Shown here: one piece after another, positions 1-50,085 of the stretch | How the letters are laid out: every line of letters starts with the position of its first letter | How positions within the stretch are numbered: the first letter of the stretch is position 1 | DNA from: Amoebidium appalachense | Lineage: Eukaryota > Ichthyosporea | DNA: 64,000 nucleotides | Direction: 5' to 3' | Assembly (NCBI GenBank): GCA_963693365.1 | Contig: CAVNZM010000008.1 | Coordinates: forward strand, 7,378,001 to 7,442,000 | Translations under genes and position numbers: made by a program | The notes under the pieces: model-generated | What the model was told of the DNA's origin: nothing | Database searches by the model: none | What the model saw: only the letters and a program-made list of their open reading frames with translations

Positions 1-38
<38 letters not shown>

Positions 39-51
39 ATGTGTGTGTGTG

Positions 52-85
<34 letters not shown>

Positions 86-119
86 GGGGGGGGGGAGGGG
101 GGGGGGGGGGGGGGGAGGG
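1..119. repeat. (GT)n microsatellite followed by G-run
   Basis: An interrupted (GT)n tract covers roughly 1-82 and passes into a G-rich run to about 119. It is non-coding. It lies downstream of the last exon of the minus-strand F-box/LRR gene. Confidence 0.95.
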
Positions 120-210
120 GCAAGTGGTCACGAAAACGAACTATAAAACTGACATTGTGTAGGTGAACTTCACGGTGAAGTACATACTATTGTCCCAGTA
201 GTGACATCAA

Positions 211-2574
211 TTAGCGGCCATGTAACTGGTGGTGGTTGGGTAGGCATGTTCTTGTGCTTGCGCTCAAGTGTACGTACCCTGTGCATGAAGGATACAATGA
301 GCACATCTCTCCATATAGGCACGACTCACCACACCAACACAGCGTGACACCCCAAAAAGCAAACACACCGTGTGACACAGACACACAAACATACACACAT
401 TATGCATGATACAAGGATAATCATTCCTGCACTCTCTTCCGAAGTTCCACTCTCTCCCCCCATATAAATATGTTTTTCTAAACAGGTGATAGTGTCATAC
501 ACAGCTCTCTCTCCCTCTTTCTTCCTCTCTCTCCTTCTCTCTCCCTCTCTCCCACTCTCTCTCTCCCCTTCTCTCCCTCTCCCTCTGTCCCTCTCTCTCA
601 CTCTCCCCCCCCCCCCCCCTTCTCTCCCCTGCCCCCTCTCTCTTCCCCCCCCCCCCCTCCCCCTCCCCCCACTAAGTGAGTGTGTGTGCGCGCCATGTGT
701 GTGTGGGTGTATAAGCTCCTATATTTGTAAGGATTGTGAAGGGGCCTACCTCGTGAGTTTAAAGCATGCTGCATGTCCTCCTGTGAGCCGTCAAGGACCC
801 GCCTATTCCAGTTGCATAATTTCGAACACGACCGAAGGTCAGCCACCGTCACGTGCACTTGTTCCGCACCACCCACCCTTATGGATTTGCCGGTTGAGTG
901 GCCGGAAATTTGCGCCATGTCCATATTTGAAAGATTGAACAGCCCCAGGTTGCGCAGGGACGTACGTATACAGCCCAAGAGGGCGGATATGTCGTGGACA
1001 CGTGGTATGTCGATCAAAGTGACCGAAACAACACTGGTGCTTTCCGACAACACAGCGATGCTTGCGATTTCTGGAAGGTCCTCCATACGGACATTAATGG
1101 TTGCCTAGCCACTCCGCCGATATCTGCTAGCTTCTTGCAATGGGTGAGAGAGAGAAACAGCATTCTGGCACATCCAGACAATCCGTTTATGTCTGTGAGT
1201 GAGTCGGCGTGGCTGATCTCTACCGATATCAACACGGAAGACGTGCACGGTTGTCCGAGGGTGCGAATGGGTACGCTTTGCAAAGAGAGAGTGTCTAGTT
1301 TGGGATGACTGGCTAGATTGATCGCATCGTCTGCCATCTCAACATCAGAGAGCGTAAGGATCCTTAAATCTCTCAATGCTCCAAGCTGACTGGCAGAATC
1401 CAACCATTGTAGGTTTTCCAAGTGCAAATAGTGGGCAAAAACACTCTGGAGACCAGCCAACAATGCATGCCCTGCAGTTGAAGGCCAAGGGCCGGCGGCT
1501 CGTAGAGCGACGAATTTGGCTGCCGTGGATGAAAGACAGAACATCCATTCCCTTGCAGGGGAAGCCCCCGAAATTCTTGTAACACTGGTAGATCCGACAC
1601 ATTCCTAAAATCATTCCCAATGGAATAAAGGTCCAGAATTCGCAGGTCGGTTCATGCAGCAAGCGCACTGCAGCCAACAGCGGCGCCCTTAACACCATCG
1701 AGTTTCCCTTCAAATTTGAAATCCAATGGGTGGTTCTCGCGCAGGCATGTAGAAACTCATCCATAACCGCTGCGGTTTCGTCCGTCCATGTGTCGACAAG
1801 TACCGATCGAACGTTAGGGGAGCTCGAGGCGCGCAAAATTGCACACTCTTGGCCCAGCACTGGTTCTCTGTGGTAATCCGCGTTGATTTCAATTTTCCTG
1901 AGGTTTGCATACAGTGCCTGGGGACTCACCCGAGGAGTGTACATGCTATTTGTGGTGAGCAAGGCCATGTTTGGGCACAGTGTGAGCGACGACATGACGG
2001 CATTTGAGTAACTGTTTACGGTCATAGGTTCATTCGTCCAATTAGTAACCTCGACTGTGCGCAATTTCGAACCGAGTTTCTCGAGGAAAATATGTACACA
2101 CGTGTCAAAGTCTCTCATGAGGACATCATGTTCCCCCGCCGGTTGATTTCGTCGTATGCCAGCACCAGTCTTGCCATATTAGGCAAGCCGGCCAGTCTCT
2201 GTGCCAATAGCCACATCGCGAAAAACGTCGTGCTGTTTGGCCCCGTGTCTCCGACATCTAGACGCATGATGGCATCGACAACAACTTCCACCTTGCTGAT
2301 TGCACCCCTCCACGCATCCAAACAACAAAATGCCATTGGCTCCAGCCGCCTCTGCTCGTCAGATTCACCGACCAAGCGCAAAATCACCTGTGGTCTGAAA
2401 CCTTTCTTGAAAGGTCGAGGTGGAATGGTGACCGTTTCTGGGCTGGGGGTTGATGACCTGGCTAGGTAGGCCATTCGACGGCATGTGAGTGAAAGGGTCG
2501 CTCGCTGGCCCAAACTTAGATACCCGATTACATGTGCCAAAATCTCGTCGAAGAGGATGGCAATAAAACAACCT
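211..2574 (-). pseudogene. F-box / leucine-rich-repeat protein gene with four frame breaks
   Basis: Minus-strand gene with a main exon 2574-750 and a short last exon 278-211. The exon starts after a CTGCAG acceptor and opens with an F-box-like segment (DEILAHVIGYLSLGQRATLSLTC). Repeated LRR-type strands follow: LRTVEVTNW, LRKIEINADY, VRSVLVDTW, DLRILDLYSI, LRILTLSDVEM, LDTLSLQSVPI. F-box proteins are substrate receptors of SCF ubiquitin ligases, and LRRs commonly bind the target; the target here is unknown. The frame changes near 2140, 1645, 1565 and 1095, and each change is what loss of one base would cause. No small intron explains them. The donor at 750 (GAG|GTAGGC) and the acceptor before 278 keep phase and lead to a stop at 211-213. 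Upstream exons with the true start were not found. It is either a decaying gene or a true gene with assembly deletions, since the neighbouring PRR5-like and MSH4 genes have no such breaks. Confidence 0.6.
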
Positions 2575-2612
2575 GCAGATAGGAAGAACGTGCGGGGGTT
2601 AGACTTTTTTTT

Positions 2613-2651
<39 letters not shown>

Positions 2652-2764
2652 AGGGGGAGGGTTTGTCCGTGTGCGTTAAGTCAGGGAAAAGGAAGGGGGA
2701 GCTCGACGAAGGAGGGGGTGGCGGGGGGAGGGGGGGGGGAGGGGGGGAGTACCAGGGGGAAGGT

Positions 2765-2803
<39 letters not shown>

Positions 2804-3153
2804 GGGGCCGGGGGTACCAGGGGAAAGGGGGTGGTGGGTGAGGATGAAGGGAAAGGATGGGTGGGTCGTGGGGGTGGTTGAGCTTTGCAGGAGGGTTGCC
2901 GGTGGGGAGGGGGGGGGGGGGGGGGGGGGGGAGGCGGGGGGGTAAATGTGGTATAGCCCCAGTATTAGACCGGGAAGGTATAGGCAGAAGGGGGAGAGAG
3001 ATCGAGAAAGGGGCTTATGTATCTGAGGGAAGGAGGGGAGTGAGGTGAGATTTAGAAGGGGTATGGGGAGGATGGGGAGTGGGGTAGGGAGAAGCGAGGG
3101 GCCATAAAGACAAGGATGTGTGTGTGTGTGGGGGGGGGGGGGGGGGGGGGGAT

Positions 3154-3196
<43 letters not shown>

Positions 3197-3425
3197 TATT
3201 TTAAGTTCATTCATTTTTATCGAGGTCAAGAGCCCCCTCCTCCACATTCCCTCACTCATTCCCAAATACCACACAGGCACATAGCTTAGTAGCACAAGAG
3301 AAAGAGATGAGCGAGGGGAGGTTGGAGAGTGAGGGAGAGCCGAGAGAGAGTGGGGGAAGAGGGGGGGTGAGGGTGGGGTGGGGGAGCCTCGAGAGAGCCT
3401 CGAGAGAGAGAGCCTCGAGAGAGAG

Positions 3426-3502
<77 letters not shown>

Positions 3503-3660
3503 AGCGGGAGAGAGAGGCAGAGAGGGGGGGGGGGGGGGGGGGGGGAGGGGAGAGGGAGGGGCAGGGGGGTGGGGGAAAGGGGTGTGTGTGGGGGGAAGGA
3601 TCTCGGGGAAGGGAGAGCCTCGAAAGGAGTGAGGGAGAGAGAGAAAAAGAAAAAAGTGCT
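2575..3660. repeat. Purine-rich low-complexity block (poly-G, GA repeats)
   Basis: A T-run followed by long G-runs (about 2623-2650, 2765-2802, 3130-3195) and a (GA)n tract at about 3421-3500. Every open frame here translates to poly-Gly, poly-Arg/Glu or, on the other strand, poly-Pro/Ser, and none looks like a gene. It may hold the first intron of the F-box/LRR gene, but no upstream exon could be identified. Confidence 0.9.
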
Positions 3661-5748
3661 CCCATCCTGCACCCCCTCCCCCCAAAGCTACCCCCACCCT
3701 TGCCCACTGTACTTCTACCTCTTCTTTCCAACGGCCCTCCAACAGCAAACCACAAATATGAGGTACTTCCGCACTCTGCACTTATACAACTCATACTAAC
3801 ATACTAACATACACACACACACACACAATTAACAACCAATACCTACACACCAGTAACTCCCACCCCATTTTTAACAATCAAACCGAACCTCCCTCCACTT
3901 ACTACTCCTCCACCTCATACTTTCACAAGCTGTGTGCCTAAATGAAACCATTCTGAGCACTCCTACTTTGGGTCGGATCCTCGGCAGTATGTGCGCAGAA
4001 CGATGCCGAGACATGGCGCCAGAAGAAATGTGACGGGGTTTGAGCTGAACTTAAACTAGAGGAAAAGAGAATGCTCCTGTAGATGTCACAGTGGTTGTGG
4101 ACAACAAAATCGGTAGTCCTAGTCTACGTCAGCAATGACTAAGAGGCTGATGTTGGTAGAACCTGAAACTTTTAGGTATGAGTGTAACCCCATATATAAA
4201 GTTACTCTTCTTCTCAGTCTTCCAGAGAAATTTGCATATGCCCCGCATGAAACAATAGGGGTGTTCTTCGTGTGTTCTGGGCTCACATAAATTCGTGACA
4301 ACGTACGGTGACTCACTGTAAACTTCATCATGAAGAGAAACTTCAAAGCAGCTCCACACTACACATGAACCGTTCGTCTAGCTCAAAATCATGACATCAT
4401 CAAGGTCGTGCAGTCCTTTTCATAGCAGCATAAACCATGCTTTGTTGCAGCTGTCACGTGCTAAGAGTTTGATTGGTCATTGGCCCTGCCCGTGTCACCC
4501 ATTAAGTTTGCCCTCCTCTGGTAACCTGTGGCCGAGTTGCATTTGTATGCTACTTAACTGACACAATGACATTGTGATTTCAAGTAATATGTATCACCGA
4601 ATCAGGGACCCATCACATGTGATGGGTAGTCCATAGGTCACTGTTTAGTTGGTACAAATTTAAATGCTTCCCGCTATTAAAAAGGCATGACGTATGGTGA
4701 TTGATTAATGAACAACTTTTCTGCCATCCTCTGAACCGTTACTACCATGATTGGCTACCTGGAACCCGTGACATAAAGGCACGTGGTTTACCTTGTATGG
4801 ATTGGCGGACACTTTCTTTCAACGTTCACATGGGTTGGGGCACACCGTGCAGTGATTGGGTAACCCTTCCATGCTGGAATGCTGTCATTCCCATGCTTTT
4901 TCACTTCAACTTTGGATAGTGACCATGATGTCGACACTCTTATCTCAGCACATGATCTGTATATGCACACCTATGTAACTTCAAGTAGTCAATCGCTTCT
5001 AACTATATACAGGTTTATCTATAACTGTTAATTATAGATTTTGCGGTTTCGTGTCACCTGTTTTCGGCAATTTTTTATACTTCAGCCTGCAGTGCTATGC
5101 ACAGATCGTGCTGGCAGCCTGGCACAGCTGTCAACTTGAATCTATTTTGCCCCGTATTCCTATTGGCCTAGCACGCACTCTCAACGGCTGCTCCACATGC
5201 ACGTGCTCATGAGGTGATTCGCTGAATACTTGCACAAAATATATGCACGCACGCTCACACTCCCAGGGCTGGCATGCACCGAGACACACGCTCATGCCCG
5301 ATTGCCCGTCAACTACAAACCATCAGACCGGCCGATTCTGATATTTAATGATTTTGAGGGTGGTGTGTGTGTGAAGAGAGGGGAGGGGAGGGGAGGGGAG
5401 GGGAGGGGGGGGGGGGGGGGGGGGGGGAGGCTCTGATTCTTCTCTCTTGCACAATCTTTAGTGTCCTTTGTACTTTAAGCCAGTTTTTGTGAAGATTTAC
5501 GCAACCAGTCTGAGACCATGGTTTCCTTTAACGTTTAAAAACACATTCACTGAAAAGGAAGAAGACCTCCCCCCCCCCCCCCCCTCCAGGCTACCCTTCC
5601 CCTCCTCCCCCCCCCGCCTTCCCCTCCTCCCCCCCCCCCCCGCCCCCCCTTCCAGCACTCTCTCTCTTCGCCCCCTTCAACCCCCCCCCCCCCCCCCCTT
5701 CCCCCCCCACACCACCACCCACCCTTATCCATTTCTTCCCTTACCTTA

Positions 5749-5794
<46 letters not shown>

Positions 5795-5801
5795 CACGCA
5801 C

Positions 5802-5872
<71 letters not shown>

Positions 5873-6237
5873 ACAAAGTATTATAATTTGTGTACAAAAA
5901 ACGTGCACGTGTGTACACCCGCACATACCTAGATTTTAAAAAAAGCACGAATCCAGATCGAGCAACGTGTCCGTGTAGTTTTAACCATGAGCTCTTATTG
6001 GATACCACAAGATTAGGCAAAAACATGTAAGTTTAACTTACAGGGAATGTCCCAACCAGGTCAAGGTGTAAGTCCGTTCAAAACCATCAAAATGATGGGG
6101 GAAAGCTAATCCATCAAATCTCTTTTGCCAAATCCGGTGAAGCAATGTAGCTGCTATATCACCGTGTCCATCTATACCTACATATCCTACTACATCAAGT
6201 TTTAGATAAACTCAGATATCAACAAATCAACGACTAA
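3661..6237. other. Intergenic or intronic stretch without a supported gene
   Basis: About 2.6 kb with mixed-composition sequence (3661-5340) and then G-, C- and (CA)n-rich sequence (5376-5430 G-rich, 5570-5720 C-rich, 5751-5870 CA). Short open frames such as 4129-4359 minus and 4701-4919 plus show no recognisable domain, no splice continuity and no homology I know. A perfect 20-base palindrome lies at 4608-4627. Confidence 0.7.
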
Positions 6238-6433
6238 GGGTTCACACAGACCACGTACCCCGTCAGACTAGCAAAATTTAGCCGCCGCCGGCTAAGATTG
6301 CTATGGTATATGACGTCGCACCGATCTGCTACCATATTTAGTTAGAAAGCGGTAAACGTCAAATGCCATAGCAATCTTAGCCGGCGGCGGCTAAATTTTG
6401 CTAGTCTGACCGGGTACGTAGTCTGTTTTGAAC
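6238..6433. mobile_element. Fold-back (MITE-like) inverted repeat
   Basis: The left arm 6247-6306 and right arm 6365-6424 are reverse complements over 60 bases with only two mismatches, separated by a 58-base spacer. The match extends more weakly outward to about 6238 and 6433, ending near GGTTCA. The spacer itself is partly self-complementary around TGACGT. There is no open reading frame, so if it is a transposon it is a non-autonomous one. No clear target-site duplication is visible. Confidence 0.75.
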
Positions 6434-6516
6434 CATTGTTCCTTAATTGAAACAAATATCACTTCCCTTTCCCCCTTTCTGCCCCGGCCAAAAAAGAAAG
6501 AAAGAAAGAAACAGGG

Positions 6517-6547
<31 letters not shown>

Positions 6548-6906
6548 AACAGCCTCAATTCCAGACTATCCAATGTGATATGCTGTTATAACAAATCAAG
6601 GGGGTGTTTTGTTTTGGATGCGTACATGTGCACTATATCTCTCGGCCTCTTTCGTTTCCAAAACCCTCCCTAGACACCTTCTCTCAATCCCCCCCCTCCC
6701 CCCCCCTCCCCCCCCCCCCCCCTCCCCCCCGCTCCCCCCTCCCCCTTTGCACGCACTCAGTTTCTTAAAAAAAAAAAAAAAAGGAAGAGCAAGAAACATG
6801 GTGCGGGGACATATGGAGTGAAAGCTAAAATAGGGAAGTAAAAAGGGCACACTTTAAGTAACAGCCAGTCGCGTGTGAGGAGAAGAAGTGACATTGACCC
6901 GACACC

Positions 6907-14513
<7,607 letters not shown>

Positions 14514-16429
14514 TTTCGAAGATTTGTTTTGGATCTACCCTTTATTGTAATCAAGAAACACGGTGGATTTTTAGGATCTCTAAAACAAGTATGTCGCTAT
14601 TTGGACGAGATGCGTATTCGACCTGGGTGTGCTTGTGAGGGTGTTGAGAGAATAATTATAAGTGAAAGATGACGGCGACCGCAAGTCGCAAGGGGAGGAT
14701 TTCCGCTCATGAACGGTTCATAGGTTCATCAGCTGCAGCCTTCGAAGCCCTCAAGTAAAGGTCGGAAAAGGCCCAAGGATGCAGAGAAGTGGAGTTGGGT
14801 TTTACCTGATTTTTATTGAGTGACCTGACAGAACCCCCTAACAAAGAAACAGCTACGAAGTGAATTGTGTGAGTGGCTGGTCGTGGTATGGCATGCGTTT
14901 CGTACGTGCAGCATACGGCGGTGCGAGAAGAAATATCACTTCTTCACCAAGCTTGGTTCATACCATCACTTCAACCAACAAATTTAAACGCTCGCAAGTA
15001 CGGTTCTTGCGCGTACTACTGTTTTTTCTCCGTGTTCTACTCTATAGCAAAGCAGGAAACTAACTTTTGGGGGGGTATGTGTATCTTTTTGCAGACCTGT
15101 CATAAATAAAACTATATAAAAAATATGAATATTCTCCTGAGTGAACCAACACTAACCTTGCGTTCTGCCTTCACCCAGAAAGTTGAAGGGAAGGGAACCG
15201 TGGTAACGCTACCCAAACACTGTGACTGGCGAAACACGCACCACGACCAGCCCTATTCAGCCAACCGGAACATAGATGTACACTCCTCTTGAGCCAAATC
15301 TTACAGCTACTTCCTATTGGTTAACTCCTCACCCCCTGAATCCCCTAAGATCTCCTGCAAACGGGGGATGGTGATTTGTGTTGCAGCAAGAAATGATCGC
15401 CTCAGACCGCTCGGCTAATAATAATTTCTATTAATCATAGTCCAGGCATTAGTAACATGGCTTATAAGGTTCCAATAGCTGAATTACTAACTAATCAAAT
15501 AAACAAATGTGTATTAAGATCATTTCCCCCCTTTTTTTCCTTTTTTATGATCATTTTACATTCATATTATGTAACATATATAAACCAAATTTCAAGAACC
15601 GCGAATCGACCCACGAAAGCAACTCGCTGAGGACTCTATTCTTCGATCACAGACCAATAGGAACCAGATATTTTGGACCATATTTGGGGAAAGTTTTCCC
15701 GCCAATTTTCAAAGCTCAGTGCCAGGCTGGCAGATGGCATCCCTTCTCTGAGAGTTCTCTTTCAACATCAACATCGCGATAACACGTTAGTCGTTCACTG
15801 AACGGTCTGACAGAAAGGGCACTCTAAAAGCGAAAAAAGAAAGCTGTTTAGGTGATGTTGCAAGACAGGCAATACCGGATTTCTAGCTAAGGAAGAATAT
15901 CCAGTGCCTTTTATATGATAGTACAGTAGTTGCAGTGCCCAACCACCAAGGATCAAGCACTCACCCCATAGAATTTGTGAGCCTCAGTTGTAGGATTATA
16001 ACGTACACGTGGCCCTGGGTCTGTGCATAATAGTATGTTGATAGAACACCCCCAAAAAAACCTCTCTCTAGATTCATATCTACAGCTGAACCGTCAACCT
16101 GCATGTGACTTGACTAGACGTTAGCTATAGGTTATTATAACCTAATGTATACGCAAGACTACTGCTCCTTTCCTGGCGAAAGTTATGATAAATTAGTGCA
16201 AACATGTCATACTGTTTCCAAAGACCTCAATAGCCACTTCTTTTTCCATTAAAAATCGGGGCTTAAACAGACATACGCCACGCCAGCACGCCACGCCCCA
16301 CACCCACGAAGAACCGAAAATCTAAATACACAGAGTTGACGAACTTCTTAAAGCAGCTGACACTATTTTTAAAGTTTATCGAGCAAAAGTTTGCACCCGT
16401 CGTTTTTGTGACAGTTTGGAAGAGCCATC
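14514..16429. promoter_or_regulatory. Divergent intergenic region between PRR5-like and MSH4
   Basis: 1.9 kb between two start codons that point away from each other, so it should hold both promoters. It is almost free of the microsatellites and G/C runs that fill the rest of the window. Several CCAAT-type sequences (ATTGG or CCAAT) occur, for example near 15316 and 15657. No TATA box or other element can be assigned with confidence and no gene was seen. Confidence 0.6.

Positions 16430-48007
<31,578 letters not shown>

Positions 48008-48062
<55 letters not shown>
48008..48062. repeat. (GT)n tract abutting the MSH4 stop codon
   Basis: Starting directly after the TAG at 48005-48007, so in the mRNA the 3' UTR opens with (GU)n. 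Confidence 0.95.
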
Positions 48063-48063
<1 letters not shown>

Positions 48064-49201
48064 TGTTTGTGTTTGTTCGTATATGCACGAGACAACTAGA
48101 AGAAGGCGCTAGCCGTGCAACTATTATTATTATAGATGCGCGATAGCCTGTCGGGTGCACAAGCGGCAGTACTAGTCATGCCATGTATCCAAGTGTGCTT
48201 GTAGGTCGGCATGCATGTGCGTAAATAAGCTATGTTGGTGTGTGAGAACGGTTACCCATAATATTATCCGTGTAGCAGAAAAACTAAGGAATACTCGTAA
48301 CCGGGCATGTGTGCTTGTGTGTGTGTGGAAAAGATGTGGGAGTTGAGGGGCACAGAAGGGAGGGGAAGGGGGGAGAGGAGGGGGGGGGGGGGGGGGGGGG
48401 GGAGGGGGGGGGAGGGGGGAATGCACAGGCTGAAAAAGAGACATGGCTATGCTTTTGTTAGATTTTCCGGCCTACTATATAGTACCTGTAATTTATTCAT
48501 CTTATAGCTGTAATTCGAGTTGATATAGATTACCTGCCTACTGGATTCTACCGCAACAATACTATACATGTAAGTCAGATATCCAACTGGACTTACAGCC
48601 AAATAAATATGTAATTGCCTGCCTGCCAAACCCACTGCCACTGCCGTTTGCAGTCGGTGGTTGGGCCGCACAATAAAAGGGGAAGCCGGCCGTGAGTTTA
48701 AGTGGTATTCACTCTCAAACAGTCCCGTGAGACGGATTACATCTAGAAGGCCAGGGCAAAAGAAATAAAGAAAGAATGGAAAAAGGGAATAACAACACAA
48801 AAGAAAAGAAAGAAAGAAAAAAAGGATTTAAAAATTCGTATCGCCTGGCTGCTGGATCTGCCACAACTGCTATAACAAACCAAAATCAAAATACGCACCC
48901 GAAACAGATTCGAAGCTACAGGTCTACCGCATCCATGTGTAATGTTTGACCCATAAGCCATACGAACGTAAACTCTATTGTACTGGGTGTGTGAAATGTG
49001 TATGTACATATACCCATTATAGACCTCATAGCCGTTTGGTGTTGTATTTACCCAGAAAGCACAAAATAAGATAGAAATCTCTCTGGGAAAAAAAAAAAAC
49101 AAATCCTGCAATGCCCCCAAAAAGCAATAACCATACAGCACAAGTGCCCAATGGCCAATTAAATAAATCCCCTTAAAAATCCGTCGATTGTATTGGGTGA
49201 A
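48063..49201. other. Convergent 3' interval between MSH4 and the large minus-strand gene
   Basis: No coding exon was seen. It should contain both 3' UTRs. An AATAAA on the plus strand at 48602-48607 and one on the minus strand at 48497-48492 are the only clear poly(A) signals I found. If both are used the two transcripts overlap by about 100 bases. A G-run lies at about 48379-48420. Confidence 0.5.
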
Positions 49202-49282
49202 CTACCTCCGACCGACCGAGAACAGCACGTAGCTCTGGCTCTCTCCCAGTGGCGGGGCTTCCTCTGGTTTCTTCTTCGGTGT
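49202..49282 (-). CDS. Large repeat gene: last exon
   Basis: 27 codons including TAG, phase 0, after CCCTGCAG|ACACCG. It encodes [20 protein letters not shown] and ends FSVGRR. It is the basic end of an otherwise acidic protein. Confidence 0.75.
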   Translation of the reverse strand, partial: TPKKKPEEAPPLGESQSYVLFSVGRR

Positions 49283-49445
49283 CTGCAGGGGTTAAACAAA
49301 CTTGTATGAGCATCATATGACTGTTACATCAGCCTTAGTTCTGTCACTAATATTAACAACGGACTTGTTCCCTAGCACATCCACATGCACACCAGGGTTC
49401 TCAAGATGGCTGATAATAAACATGGGATGTGTGTGTGTGTGTGTG

Positions 49446-49479
<34 letters not shown>

Positions 49480-50003
49480 GTTTTTGTGTTGTATATTGAA
49501 TGTGTGCGTGTGTGTGTTGCGCGAGCACGTGGGCGACAGCATTAAGTGTGGGTGCCCATTGTAATGTGTGACGTGTGATGTGTTTGTGTGATGTGTGTGA
49601 TGTGTGTGATGTGTGTGCACGCGCATGCGCGCACTTGCGTGCGCGACATTGTGCAGGTGTATGTTGTGGGCGTATATTTGCATATTTGTGTGGCGCTGTT
49701 TTGCATGGATATGTGCACCGTTGGCGCATGCATGTGTTGGTGTAGGCACACATATGCCATCGAACAGCCTAATGCTGTATAATCCTAAACATTCACATGC
49801 ACAATGTACCAAGCACTTACCGAAACACCAAATAACGTATCCCAGAACCTCGGCTCCGGCTCTCTCTTTGCTGCAGCGTGTGTGCTTGCAGGGGAGGGTG
49901 GGGCTGCACTGTGTTTACTGGATGGCGACGGTGGGGGTGCCGCCTCTTGTGTCGCAGCAATAATAGATGGTGCAAGCATTGCCGATGTTTCCATACATAT
50001 GGC

Positions 50004-50040
<37 letters not shown>

Positions 50041-50041
50041 A

Positions 50042-50085
<44 letters not shown>

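Noticed and set aside
4608-4627. Operator or binding site at the 20-bp perfect palindrome acccatcacatgtgatgggt
   Set aside because: It is symmetrical but isolated, with no gene start nearby; no basis for a function.
4119-4919. Short open frames of 60-76 codons on both strands
   Set aside because: No domain, no splice continuity and no unusual composition; expected by chance.
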